In this document: piece after piece, positions 35,702 to 43,295 of the stretch
Numbering within the stretch: position 1 is the first letter of the stretch
Layout: every line of letters starts with the position of its first letter
From: Prevotella sp.
GTDB taxonomy: Bacteria > Bacteroidota > Bacteroidia > Bacteroidales > Bacteroidaceae
Direction: 5' to 3'
DNA length: 47,868 bases
NCBI GenBank assembly: GCA_017645905.1
Contig: JAGCNO010000002.1
Coordinates: 1-47,868 of the forward strand
Translations under genes and position numbers: made by a program
The notes under the pieces: model-generated
Database searches by the model: none
Seen by the model: only the letters and a program-made list of their open reading frames with translations
What the model was told of the DNA's origin: nothing

Positions 35702-36976
35702 ATGAAAGTATTAATGTTTGGATGGGAGTATCCTCCTCATGTATTCGGCGGACTTGCAACCGCTAACTATGGTATTTCTGAGGGACTGAAGGCTCAGGGC
35801 GACATCGAGACGGTGCTCTGTCTGCCCCACCCCTTCGGTGATGAGAGCCAGCATGCCTGCCGCATCGTGGCCATGAATGCCGTGCCTATAGCCTGGCGCG
35901 ACGTGAGCTACGATTACGTTCGTGAGCGTGTGGGCAACATCATGGACCCCGACTACTACTTCAAGTGTCGGGAACATCTCTATGCCGATTTCAACTATAT
36001 GCACGTCAACGACCTCGGAGCTATGGAGTTTGCCGGAGGCTACCCCAGCAACCTGCACGAGGAGATTAACAACTACTCCATCATTGCCGGCGTCGTGGCC
36101 CGCACCGAGGAGTTCGACATCATCCACGCTCACGACTGGCTGACCTTCCCTGCCGGCATACACGCCAAGCAGGTCTCAGGAAAACCATTGTGCATACACG
36201 TGCATGCCACCGACTTCGACCGCTCTCGTGGAAAGGTGAACCCCACCGTCTACTCCATCGAGAAGAACGGTATGGACAACGCCGACTGCATCATGTGCGT
36301 GTCGGAGCTGACCCGCCAAACGGTCATCAACCAGTATCATCAGGACCCGCGCAAGTGCTACACCGTGCACAATGCCGTCTATCCGCTGCCGCAGGAGTAT
36401 CAGGACATCCCGCGTCCCGACCACACCGGCAAGGAGAAGGTGGTGACGTTCCTCGGACGTATCACCATGCAGAAAGGTCCCGAATACTTCGTTGATGCTG
36501 CCACGATGGTGCTCCACCGCACCCGCAACGTGCGTTTCTGCATGGCTGGCTCAGGTGATATGATGGATGCCATGATCTACATGGCTGCCGAGCGCGGCAT
36601 TGCCGACCGCTTCCACTTCCCGGGCTTCATGCGCGGCAAGCAGGTGTATGAGTGCCTGAAGGACTCCGACGTCTACGTCATGCCGTCGGTATCCGAACCG
36701 TTCGGCATCTCGCCCTTAGAGGCCATGCAATGCGGCACGCCGTCGATTATCTCCAAGCAGTCAGGCTGTGCCGAGATTCTCGACAACTGCATCAAGGTAG
36801 ACTACTGGGACGTGCATGCCCTGGCCGATGCCATCTACAGCATCTGCATGAACGACTCGCTCTTCCACTACCTGCAGGACGAGGGCAAGCGCGAGGTCGA
36901 CCAGATTACCTGGGAGAAGGTCGGCACATGGATTCGAACGCTGTATAGAAGAACCCTTGGGTGGGAGACCGCCTAA
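35702..36976 (+). CDS. GT4 glycosyltransferase, probable glycogen synthase
   Basis: This 424-aa GT-B fold enzyme has an N-terminal loop MFGWEYPPHVFGGLATAN and a C-terminal nucleotide site SVSEPFGISPLEAMQCG (E-x7-E motif). Further blocks are FLGRITMQKGPEYF and HAHDWLTFPAGI. The gene order, between a debranching enzyme and a GH57 homologue, matches Bacteroidales glycogen operons and supports alpha-glucan elongation from a nucleotide sugar. It starts 12 bp after the debranching gene, with an AGGAGG-like AAGGAGGAACG just upstream, an unusually good Shine-Dalgarno for this lineage. Confidence 0.88.
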   Translation: MKVLMFGWEYPPHVFGGLATANYGISEGLKAQGDIETVLCLPHPFGDESQHACRIVAMNAVPIAWRDVSYDYVRERVGNIMDPDYYFKCREHLYADFNYMHVNDLGAMEFAGGYPSNLHEEINNYSIIAGVVARTEEFDIIHAHDWLTFPAGIHAKQVSGKPLCIHVHATDFDRSRGKVNPTVYSIEKNGMDNADCIMCVSELTRQTVINQYHQDPRKCYTVHNAVYPLPQEYQDIPRPDHTGKEKVVTFLGRITMQKGPEYFVDAATMVLHRTRNVRFCMAGSGDMMDAMIYMAAERGIADRFHFPGFMRGKQVYECLKDSDVYVMPSVSEPFGISPLEAMQCGTPSIISKQSGCAEILDNCIKVDYWDVHALADAIYSICMNDSLFHYLQDEGKREVDQITWEKVGTWIRTLYRRTLGWETA

Positions 36977-36980
36977 GCGA

Positions 36981-37004
36981 AATAACGTAATAACGAAATA
37001 ACGT
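36981..37004. repeat. Octamer repeat AATAACGN x3 before the GH57 gene
   Basis: Units AATAACGT, AATAACGA and AATAACGT are in tandem in the 44-bp gap between GT4 and GH57. Confidence 0.7.
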
Positions 37005-37020
37005 AATAAGGAATACAACA

Positions 37021-38415
37021 ATGAAAACAATTTGCTTATATTTTGAGATACATCAGATTATACATCTGAAGCGCTACCGTTTCTTCGACATCGGTACCGA
37101 CCATTACTACTACGACGACTACGAGAACGAGCGCAGCATCAGCGACATCGCCGAGCGCTCTTACATGCCTGCCCTGAACACCCTGCTGCAGATGATCAAG
37201 GACAACGGCAAGTATTTCAAGGTGGCCTTCTCGCTCTCCGGCACAGGCATCGAGCAGCTGGAGATGCACGCCCCACAGGTGCTCACCAAGCTGCAGGAGC
37301 TCAACGAGACGGGCTGCGTGGAGTTCCTCGCCGAGCCTTACAGCCACGGCCTCTCCTCTTTAGCCAACCCCGACAGCTTCGCCCGCGACATGAAGAAGCA
37401 GGTGCAGAAGATGGAAGAATACTTCGGACAGACACCAAAGGTGGCCCGCAACTCGTCGCTCATCTACAGCGACGACATCGGCGCACAGATTGCCGCCCTG
37501 GGCTTCAAGGGTATGCTCACCGAGGGTGCCAAACACGTGCTCGGATGGAAGTCGCCACACTACATCTATCATTGCAACATGGCTCCGAACCTAAAGCTGC
37601 TGCTGCGTGACGTGGAACTCTCCGACGACATCTCCCTGCGTTTCAACAACGCCGAGTGGGAGGGCTATCCCCTCTTCGCCGATGCCTACATCGACCGCAT
37701 AGCCCGTCTGCCTGAAGAAGAGCAGTTCATCAACATCTTCATGGAGCTCTCAGCATTAGGCATAGCTCAGCCGCTATCGTCAAACATCCTCGACTTCATC
37801 CGCGCCCTGCCCGTCTGCGCCAAGGAGAAGGGAATCACCTTCTCTACGCCCACCGAGATTTGCATGAAGACAAAGAGCGTGGGTCAGCTCGACGTGCCCG
37901 ACACCCTGTCGTGGGTCGACGAGGAGCGCGACTGCTCCTGCTGGCTCGGCAACGCCATGCAGCGCGAGGCCTTCCAGAAGCTCTACAGCGTGGCCGACCG
38001 CCTGCTCATTGCCGACGACCCGCGCATCATGCAGGACTGGGACTATCTGCAGGCTTCGAACAATTTCCGCTTCATGACCACCAAGCCCTCGAACGTTGGT
38101 CTCGACCGCGGCATCTACAGCGGACCCTTCGATGCCTTCACTAACTACATGAACATCCTGGGCGACTTCATCAACCGCGTCAACGCCCTCTACCCATTAG
38201 AGATTGAGAACGAGGAGCTGAACTCCCTGCTCACCACCATCCGTAACCAAGGCGATGAGATTGAAATCAAGGACAAGGAAATAGAGCGCCTGAAAGCCCG
38301 CTTAGAGAAGCTCGACCCCACCTTCAAGGCCGACGAGGAGGCACCCGCGCCAAAGAAGCCTGCTCCAAAGAAGAAGAGTGCGCCACGCAAGAAGAAAGAG
38401 GCTCCAGCTAAATAA
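37021..38415 (+). CDS. GH57 alpha-amylase-like protein lacking the catalytic glutamate
   Basis: This 464-aa cytoplasmic protein follows the GH57 alpha-amylase plan: FEIHQ (8-12), CVEFLAEPYSHGL (99-111), ARNSSLIYSDDI (142-153), LTEGAKHVLGWKSP and FMELSALGIAQ (240-250). In active enzymes the third block reads RNTELIY, with Glu as nucleophile; here Ser146 replaces it. The fifth reads FMDYETFGEH in active members, with Asp as acid/base; here Glu242 occupies that spot and the His is lost. Residues about 405-435 form a coiled coil, and the tail is Lys/Pro/Ala-rich. It is likely a pseudoenzyme, perhaps glucan-binding or a partner of the GT4, rather than an amylase. A strong terminator follows. Confidence 0.88.
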   Translation: MKTICLYFEIHQIIHLKRYRFFDIGTDHYYYDDYENERSISDIAERSYMPALNTLLQMIKDNGKYFKVAFSLSGTGIEQLEMHAPQVLTKLQELNETGCVEFLAEPYSHGLSSLANPDSFARDMKKQVQKMEEYFGQTPKVARNSSLIYSDDIGAQIAALGFKGMLTEGAKHVLGWKSPHYIYHCNMAPNLKLLLRDVELSDDISLRFNNAEWEGYPLFADAYIDRIARLPEEEQFINIFMELSALGIAQPLSSNILDFIRALPVCAKEKGITFSTPTEICMKTKSVGQLDVPDTLSWVDEERDCSCWLGNAMQREAFQKLYSVADRLLIADDPRIMQDWDYLQASNNFRFMTTKPSNVGLDRGIYSGPFDAFTNYMNILGDFINRVNALYPLEIENEELNSLLTTIRNQGDEIEIKDKEIERLKARLEKLDPTFKADEEAPAPKKPAPKKKSAPRKKKEAPAK

Positions 38416-38436
38416 TCTGCCTTATCCATCATTACG

Positions 38437-38471
38437 GCCTGCCCCCATAACGAGGGCAGGCTAATTTTTTT
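38437..38471 (+). terminator. Intrinsic terminator of the glycogen operon
   Basis: GCCTGCCC (38437-38444) and GGGCAGGC (38454-38461) form an 8-bp GC-rich stem with a 9-nt loop, followed by TAATTTTTTT. Confidence 0.88.
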
Positions 38472-38480
38472 CGATAATTG

Positions 38481-38512
38481 TTTGGTGATGTCACAAAAAA
38501 GCCGTACCTTTG
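38481..38512 (+). promoter_or_regulatory. Promoter of tRNA-Gln and tsaD
   Basis: TTTG (38481-38484), a 20-nt spacer, then TACCTTTG (38505-38512), 38 nt before the tRNA. Confidence 0.78.
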
Positions 38513-38550
38513 CAGCCGATTTCAAGGAATCGTTTGTTTTTCTTAATGAT

Positions 38551-38621
38551 TGGACGATGGTGTAATGGTAACACTACAGGTTTTGGTTCTGTCATTCCCG
38601 GTTCGAATCCGAGTCGTCCAA
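38551..38621 (+). tRNA. tRNA-Gln(TTG)
   Basis: Acceptor TGGACGA (38551-38557) pairs with TCGTCCA (38614-38620); the discriminator is A38621. The anticodon loop TTTTGGT carries TTG. The D arm (GTGTAATGGTAACAC) and T arm (CCCGGTTCGAATCCGAG) are standard. It may be co-transcribed with tsaD, which starts 34 nt later. Confidence 0.93.
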
Positions 38622-38625
38622 CAAA

Positions 38626-38654
38626 AATTGTAAATTGTAAATTGTCAAATTGTA
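38626..38654. repeat. Heptamer repeat AAATTGT x4 leading into the tsaD ATG
   Basis: Three tandem AAATTGT units (38626-38646), one inserted C, and a fourth unit (38648-38654) run directly to the tsaD start codon at 38656. Confidence 0.75.
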
Positions 38655-38655
38655 A

Positions 38656-39705
38656 ATGAACAATGACGTTTACATATTAGGAATAGAGTCCAGCTGCGAC
38701 GATACGTCGGCAGCTGTTCTTCGTAATGACGTGTTGCTTTCGAACGTCACGGCCTCACAGTCCGTCCACGAGGCTTACGGCGGTGTAGTGCCTGAGCTGG
38801 CCAGCCGTGCCCATCAGCAGAACGTGGTGCCTGTGGTGAGCGAGGCCATCAAGCGGGCAGGCATCAGCAAGGAGCAGCTCTCGGCCGTGGCTTTCACCCG
38901 AGGACCAGGTCTCATGGGCTCGCTGCTCGTGGGCGTGAACTTCGCTAAGGGTTTTGCGCGCTCGTTAGGTATACCTCTTATCGACGTGAACCATTTGCAG
39001 GGACATGTCATGGCACACTTTATTAAGAGCCCCCTCCAACCTCCCCCCGAAGGGGAGGCTCCCGGCATCCCTCCCCTACCCTTCCTCTGCCTGCTCGTCA
39101 GTGGCGGCAACTCACAGATAGTAAAGGTAGAAGCCTACAACAAGATGACCATCCTGGGGCAAACCATCGACGACGCTGCCGGCGAGGCCATCGACAAGTG
39201 CTCGAAGGTGATGGGGCTGGGCTATCCCGGAGGCCCTATCATCGATAAGCTGGCACGACAGGGCGACCCGCACGCCCTGCAGTTTGCCGAGCCGCAGATT
39301 CCGGGCTACGACTACAGTTTCTCAGGCCTCAAGACCTCGTTCCTCTACAACCTGAGGAAGTGGATAGAGGACGACCCGCAGTTCATTGAGCACCATAAGG
39401 AAGACCTGGCGGCATCGTTAGAGTGGACCATCGTTGACATTCTTATGCGCAAGCTGCGCAAGGCCGTAAAGGACACAGGCATCAAGCATGTGGCCGTAGC
39501 AGGAGGCGTAAGTGCCAACACGGGGCTGCGTAACGCTTTCTACGACCATGCCCGCCGATATAAATGGACCGTGTACATCCCGAAATTCAGTTACACCACC
39601 GACAACGCCGCCATGATTGCCGTCACCGGCTACTACAAGTATCTCGACAAGGAGTTCTGCGACATCGATGCGCCGGCATTCTCGAAAGTAACATTGGAGG
39701 GATGA
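38656..39705 (+). CDS. tsaD: tRNA N6-threonylcarbamoyladenosine transferase TsaD
   Basis: This 349-aa ASKHA-fold enzyme transfers the threonylcarbamoyl group to A37 of ANN-decoding tRNAs. The metal-binding His pair lies in VNHLQGHVMAH (about 111-121), and the ATP site blocks are ESSCDDTSAA, VSGGNS, DDAAGEAIDK and AGGVSANTGL. Residues about 124-141 (KSPLQPPPEGEAPGIPPLP) are an enlarged Pro-rich loop encoded by a palindromic C-rich repeat (39027-39061). The loop is normally shorter and not conserved, so activity is probably kept. TsaC, which makes the substrate, is at 42.1 kb. Confidence 0.96.
   Translation: MNNDVYILGIESSCDDTSAAVLRNDVLLSNVTASQSVHEAYGGVVPELASRAHQQNVVPVVSEAIKRAGISKEQLSAVAFTRGPGLMGSLLVGVNFAKGFARSLGIPLIDVNHLQGHVMAHFIKSPLQPPPEGEAPGIPPLPFLCLLVSGGNSQIVKVEAYNKMTILGQTIDDAAGEAIDKCSKVMGLGYPGGPIIDKLARQGDPHALQFAEPQIPGYDYSFSGLKTSFLYNLRKWIEDDPQFIEHHKEDLAASLEWTIVDILMRKLRKAVKDTGIKHVAVAGGVSANTGLRNAFYDHARRYKWTVYIPKFSYTTDNAAMIAVTGYYKYLDKEFCDIDAPAFSKVTLEG
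39027..39061. repeat. C-rich palindromic repeat in frame in tsaD
   Basis: CCTCCCC (39040-39046) and GGGGAGG (39052-39058) form a 7-bp hairpin with a CCGAA loop, preceded by AGCCCCCTCCAA. It looks like an intergenic REP-type element but is translated in the TsaD loop. Confidence 0.75.
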
Positions 39706-39751
39706 GTGACAAGTGATTAGTGTTTTATTTGCTTTCGCGATAGTAACAATT

Positions 39752-39780
39752 CGCAAATCGTAAATACGTAAATCGTAAAT
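39752..39780. repeat. Heptamer repeat CGTAAAT x4 before pncC
   Basis: Units CGCAAAT, CGTAAAT, (A) CGTAAAT and CGTAAAT lie in the 82-bp tsaD-pncC gap. Confidence 0.7.
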
Positions 39781-39787
39781 ATATTCG

Positions 39788-40312
39788 ATGGATTTTGAAG
39801 GAAAAATGATAAGCCGTGAGATCAGCTCACTGCTTTGGGAAAAGGAAAAGACCGTCGCCACAGCCGAGAGCTGCACCGGCGGCCGCATCGCCGAGGCTAT
39901 TATTGCCGTGCCTGGCGCGTCGAAATATTTCAAGGGTGGCATCATCTGCTACGTCAACGAGGTGAAGGAAAACCTGCTGGGCGTCTCCCACCAGCTGTTA
40001 GAGGAGAAAACTGCCGTCTGCGAGGAGGTAGCCATAGAGATGGTGAAAGGTGCCTGCCAAGCGCTCCATACCGACTATGCCATTGCCTCAACAGGCATCG
40101 CCGGTCCTTCAGGTGGCACAAAGGAAATTCCCGTGGGAACCATCTGGCTGGCCTGCGGAAGTCCTGAAAGAATTGTCACTAAGATGGTTCAGGAAGACCA
40201 CGGGCGAGACATCAACCTCGCCATCGCCACGAATCAGGCCATGCAACTCTTCTGCAACTACCTCAAGGACGAAGAGTCGGAGAATTGCGAAGCCGAAGAG
40301 CTTAAGAGTTAA
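39788..40312 (+). CDS. pncC: Nicotinamide-nucleotide amidohydrolase (CinA C-terminal family)
   Basis: This 174-aa stand-alone CinA/PncC domain deamidates NMN to nicotinic acid mononucleotide in NAD recycling. Motifs are TAESCTGGRIAE (about 25-36), GGIICYVNEVKENLLGV, and STGIAGPSGGTKEIPVGTIW (in parts STGIAGPSGGT and PVGTIW). The N-terminal molybdopterin-like domain of full CinA is absent. An acidic tail ends the protein. Its end overlaps convergent purN by 11 nt. Confidence 0.92.
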   Translation: MDFEGKMISREISSLLWEKEKTVATAESCTGGRIAEAIIAVPGASKYFKGGIICYVNEVKENLLGVSHQLLEEKTAVCEEVAIEMVKGACQALHTDYAIASTGIAGPSGGTKEIPVGTIWLACGSPERIVTKMVQEDHGRDINLAIATNQAMQLFCNYLKDEESENCEAEELKS

Positions 40313-40874
40313 GCAGTTGCTCCACCACCTGCGGGAAGTGTTCCATCTCTAACTGGTGCTCCTTGGCGGCAATGTCGTCAACGCTGTCGGTAGGCAGAAG
40401 GGGCACACGGAACTGGGCAATAATATCACCACCATCACAGACGGGCGTGACGTAATGTACGGTCATGCCCGTCTCTGTGTCTCCAGCAGCCTTCACGGCC
40501 TCGTGCACATGATGGCCCCACATGCCCTTGCCACCATGACGAGGCAGCAGCGCCGGGTGAAGGTTGATGATGCGGCGGGGGAAGGCTTCGATGAGATAAT
40601 CCGGGATAAGCGGCAAGAAACCAGCCAAGACAATAAAACTGATGCCGTACTCTTCCAAAAGAGGGAGCACGTTGGCAGGTTCCTGCAGTTCTTTCTTTGT
40701 TACTACGGCAGAGGGAACGCCCAGCCGCTCTGCCCTTGTGAGGGCAAAGGCATCGGCACGGTTGCTTACCACAAGGGCGCAGCAAATACGCTCATGGCCA
40801 GAGAAATAGCGGATGAGGTTCTCGCAATTAGTACCGCCGCCCGAAACAAAGATTGCTATGTTTGTCTTTTCCAT
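40302..40874 (-). CDS. purN: Phosphoribosylglycinamide formyltransferase
   Basis: This 190-aa purine enzyme formylates GAR with 10-formyl-THF. Motifs are VSGGGTNCENLI (GAR/phosphate loop), INLHPALLPRHGGKGMWG (the catalytic Asn and His lie in NLHPALLP) and VCDGGDIIAQ with the catalytic Asp. Length is normal. Its cofactor can be supplied by Fhs (15.7 kb). It is upstream of nothing else on minus; a 12-unit heptamer array separates it from mltG. Confidence 0.95.
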   Translation of the reverse strand: MEKTNIAIFVSGGGTNCENLIRYFSGHERICCALVVSNRADAFALTRAERLGVPSAVVTKKELQEPANVLPLLEEYGISFIVLAGFLPLIPDYLIEAFPRRIINLHPALLPRHGGKGMWGHHVHEAVKAAGDTETGMTVHYVTPVCDGGDIIAQFRVPLLPTDSVDDIAAKEHQLEMEHFPQVVEQLLNS

Positions 40875-40881
40875 AATCCAT

Positions 40882-40965
40882 CAACTCTTAACTCTCAACT
40901 CCTAACTCTCAACTCCTAACTCTTAACTCCTAACTCTTAACTCCTAACTCTTAACTCCTAACTCA
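40882..40965. repeat. Twelve-unit heptamer array (YAACTCN) between purN and mltG
   Basis: Exactly 84 bp, twelve 7-nt units alternating CAACTCT, TAACTCT, CAACTCC and TAACTCC. It fills almost the whole gap and includes the mltG stop codon (40963-40965). It is the longest array in the window. Confidence 0.92.
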
Positions 40966-41958
40966 CTTGATTCCCCGTTCGTTAAGTGCCTTAGCATAGC
41001 GAGCCGCGTTCTTCTGGTGCTCGGCTAAAGAAACTGCAAAGTTATGCGTTCCCGAAAAGTCCTCCTTGGCGCACATGTAGAGGAAGGGATTCTGTGAAGC
41101 GTGCAGCACGGCGTCGATGGCCTCCTTACTGGCAATCTTGATAGGTCCGGGAGGCAGTCCGGCGTTGCGGTAAGTATTGTAGGGACTCTCAGCCTCCAAG
41201 TGTTTGTTCAGGACACGTCGCAGCGCAAAGTCCTGCAGGGCAAACTTCACCGTGGGGTCGGCCTGCAGGAGCATACCACGACGCAAGCGGTTGAGGTACA
41301 TGCCGGCAATGTCGGGCTTCTCTCCGCTGTTGGCCGTTTCCTCGTCGATGATGCTTGCCAGCGTACACACCTCGTCGGGTGTCAGCCCGTGATTGGCGGC
41401 CAGCTGTCGGCGGTTATTGCTGTCCCAGAACTTATCATGTTCCTTCTTCATGCGCTCCATGAGTGCCTCGGCAGAGATGTTCCAGTAGACCTCGTAAGTG
41501 TCGGGCACGAAGAGGCAGGGTGCCAGCGTGTCGCCGACGATGAGCGGCGCAATGTCAGCGCTGTCTATCATCAGCTTGTTTCCCAGCCGGCATGCCAGCT
41601 GCTCCATAGTCCGCACCTCGGGAATGGTAAGCATGACGGGTGTCTGAATGCCATTCTTCAGCTGCCGCAACACGTCGTAAGTCCTCATGCCAGGCTCAAT
41701 GGCGTAGCGACCGGTGCGCACATGCTCGTTATACTCCGTGTGGCGCATCATCGTGGAGAGGCCTGCAAGCGAGTACTCCCGCCCGACGGGCTGCAGCTTC
41801 GTGAGCACAGAGTCCACGTTATCGTCGGTGTCAATATACAAATAATACGTCTCATCCTGAATACTGAACGCCGTACAGCAGCAGTAATAAGCCATCGCCG
41901 CAATACCTAACAGACAGAGCAACGCCGGCAACAGGAAATATTTAATTCTGTTCTTCAT
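40963..41958 (-). CDS. mltG: Endolytic transglycosylase MltG
   Basis: The 331-aa product starts at 41958 (MKNRIKYFLLPALLCLLG); the longer reading runs back into an ATTGAAG-type repeat. One N-terminal membrane helix (about 7-28) is followed by a LysM-like region and the YceG catalytic domain. The conserved acidic stretch ASIIDEETANSGEKPDIAGMY (in parts ASIIDEET and KPDIAGMYLNRL) holds the catalytic Glu. Near the end, GLPPGPIKIASKEAIDA is a family hallmark. It cuts nascent glycan strands at the inner membrane. Confidence 0.95.
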   Translation of the reverse strand: MKNRIKYFLLPALLCLLGIAAMAYYCCCTAFSIQDETYYLYIDTDDNVDSVLTKLQPVGREYSLAGLSTMMRHTEYNEHVRTGRYAIEPGMRTYDVLRQLKNGIQTPVMLTIPEVRTMEQLACRLGNKLMIDSADIAPLIVGDTLAPCLFVPDTYEVYWNISAEALMERMKKEHDKFWDSNNRRQLAANHGLTPDEVCTLASIIDEETANSGEKPDIAGMYLNRLRRGMLLQADPTVKFALQDFALRRVLNKHLEAESPYNTYRNAGLPPGPIKIASKEAIDAVLHASQNPFLYMCAKEDFSGTHNFAVSLAEHQKNAARYAKALNERGIK

Positions 41959-42074
41959 TGATGATTGAAGATTGAAATTTGAAATAACGGCTGCAAAATT
42001 ACTCATTTTCATCCGAAGCAGGGACTATTTTTAGTTTTTTAACCACAAGCCACATTACAAAAGGCATGGTTTTC

Positions 42075-42105
42075 TTGGCTGTCTGCGCATTTTGCCGTAC
42101 CTTTG
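42075..42105 (+). promoter_or_regulatory. Promoter of tsaC (leaderless)
   Basis: TTGG (42075-42078), a 19-nt spacer, then TACCTTTG (42098-42105). The ATG at 42114 is only 8 nt further. Confidence 0.72.
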
Positions 42106-42113
42106 CCGCCGCT

Positions 42114-42680
42114 ATGACTCAAGAACAGGACATTAGGAATGCCGTGGAGGTGCTGCGCCGAGGCGGCGTCATCCTCTATCCCACGGACACCATCTGGGGC
42201 ATCGGCTGCGACGCCACCAACGAGGATGCAGTACGACGAGTGTATGAAATCAAGCAGCGCGACGACTCCAAGGCCCTCATCTGCCTGGTGGACAGCGACG
42301 CCCGCCTGCAGCGCTATGTGCGCAACGTGCCCGACGTGGCCTGGCAGCTCATCGACTGCGTGGTGAAGCCCACCACCCTCATCCTCGACGGAGCCGTCAA
42401 CCTGGCGCCCAACCTTATAGCCGACGACGGTTCCATCGGCATACGCATCACCCAGGAGCCTTTCTCCCACGAGCTGTGCTATCGTTTCCAGAAGGCCATC
42501 GTCTCCACCTCTGCCAACATCAGCGGAGAGCCTGCCGCACAGAACTACCGCGACATCGACCCGCGTATCATCGAGCAGGTAGACTACGTCTGCTGGAGCC
42601 GCCGACAGGAGCACAAGCCCCACCAGCCATCAGCCATCATCAAGTTAGGGCTCGGAGGCGAGGTGAAGGTCATCCGATAA
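42114..42680 (+). CDS. tsaC: L-threonylcarbamoyladenylate synthase
   Basis: This 188-aa YrdC-fold enzyme makes threonylcarbamoyl-AMP from Thr, bicarbonate and ATP, the substrate of TsaD. Motifs are GGVILYPTDTIWGIGCDA (in parts LYPTDTIWGIGCDA), IKQRDDSKALICLV and STSANISGEPA. No Sua5 C-terminal domain is present. ATG 42114 is chosen because the upstream ATG (42066) precedes the promoter boxes. The leader is predicted to be 0-5 nt. It is divergent from mltG. Confidence 0.94.
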   Translation: MTQEQDIRNAVEVLRRGGVILYPTDTIWGIGCDATNEDAVRRVYEIKQRDDSKALICLVDSDARLQRYVRNVPDVAWQLIDCVVKPTTLILDGAVNLAPNLIADDGSIGIRITQEPFSHELCYRFQKAIVSTSANISGEPAAQNYRDIDPRIIEQVDYVCWSRRQEHKPHQPSAIIKLGLGGEVKVIR

Positions 42681-42683
42681 AGT

Positions 42684-42711
42684 TCTAAGGTCTAAAATCT
42701 AAAGTCTAAGG
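42684..42711. repeat. Heptamer repeat TCTAAGG x4 in the convergent gap
   Basis: Units TCTAAGG, TCTAAAA, TCTAAAG and TCTAAGG. The stop codon of the minus-strand gene (42706-42708) lies in the last unit, and degenerate units continue into its last codons (TFDLYP). Confidence 0.7.
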
Positions 42712-43191
42712 ATAAAGGTCAAAGGTCGAGAGCGCTGTTTCCTTGTCAACGTTTTTCACAAGGAACCGCTCGAAAGCCAGGCCGAAGTCGTCCCAACGGT
42801 ATTCAGCCACAACGTAGCGCCCGTCGGCAGTCGTCTCCAAGCTGCGGATGAAGCCGTCGACAAACCTGAAATCCTGAAGTATGCCGCCCAGCTTAGACCC
42901 CATCCACAAGGGTCGGGCCTTGCCGTTCACCAAATGGAAGATGAACAGGCGGCGACCTATTTCCTTGTGATAGCGTGTAGACTTCACCACTCCCACAAGC
43001 GCATCCTCGCTGCCGTCGCCGTCCACATCGCCCGTGCAAAAGCGGTACACAGGATAGGGCAGCCGCCAGTCGTTCAACCAGTACAGGCTGTCGTGCTCCT
43101 GACGCAGCGTGAACTGGGCGAAAGAAGTGATAAGTGACAAGTGATAAGTGATAAGCGTGAGCAACACGACACGCGAGAGATGTCTAAACAT
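42706..43191 (-). CDS. Small exported protein with EF-hand/VCBS-like loop
   Basis: The 161-aa product starts at 43191 (MFRHLSRVVLLTL). The signal peptide ends SFAQ, and its hydrophobic core, TLITYHLSLITS, is encoded by AAGTGAT heptamers (43125-43159). A calcium-loop-like segment, GDVDGDGSEDALVG, lies near residues 56-69. The rest is beta-rich (RRLFIFHLVNGK, YVVAEYRWDDFG). It resembles the 6548 protein in plan. Function is unknown. The -7 box ends 5 nt before the ATG, so the transcript should be leaderless. Confidence 0.72.
   Translation of the reverse strand: MFRHLSRVVLLTLITYHLSLITSFAQFTLRQEHDSLYWLNDWRLPYPVYRFCTGDVDGDGSEDALVGVVKSTRYHKEIGRRLFIFHLVNGKARPLWMGSKLGGILQDFRFVDGFIRSLETTADGRYVVAEYRWDDFGLAFERFLVKNVDKETALSTFDLYP
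43125..43159. repeat. In-frame heptamer repeat AAGTGAT encoding a signal-peptide core
   Basis: Units AAGTGAT, AAGTGAC, AAGTGAT, AAGTGAT and AAGCGTG. On minus they translate as TLITYHLSLIT, the h-region of the signal peptide. Confidence 0.8.
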
Positions 43192-43196
43192 GGGCA

Positions 43197-43227
43197 CAAA
43201 GGTACAAAATATAATTGTACCCGACAA
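43197..43227 (-). promoter_or_regulatory. Promoter of the 42706 gene (leaderless)
   Basis: Read on minus: TTG (43227-43225), a 20-nt spacer, then TACCTTTG (43204-43197), with the ATG starting at 43191. Confidence 0.7.
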
Positions 43228-43295
43228 GTTTTTTGCAAAATAGTTTAATTATTGTGTTACAACGGCATTCCTGCACACAATGCACGTAGCAGGCT

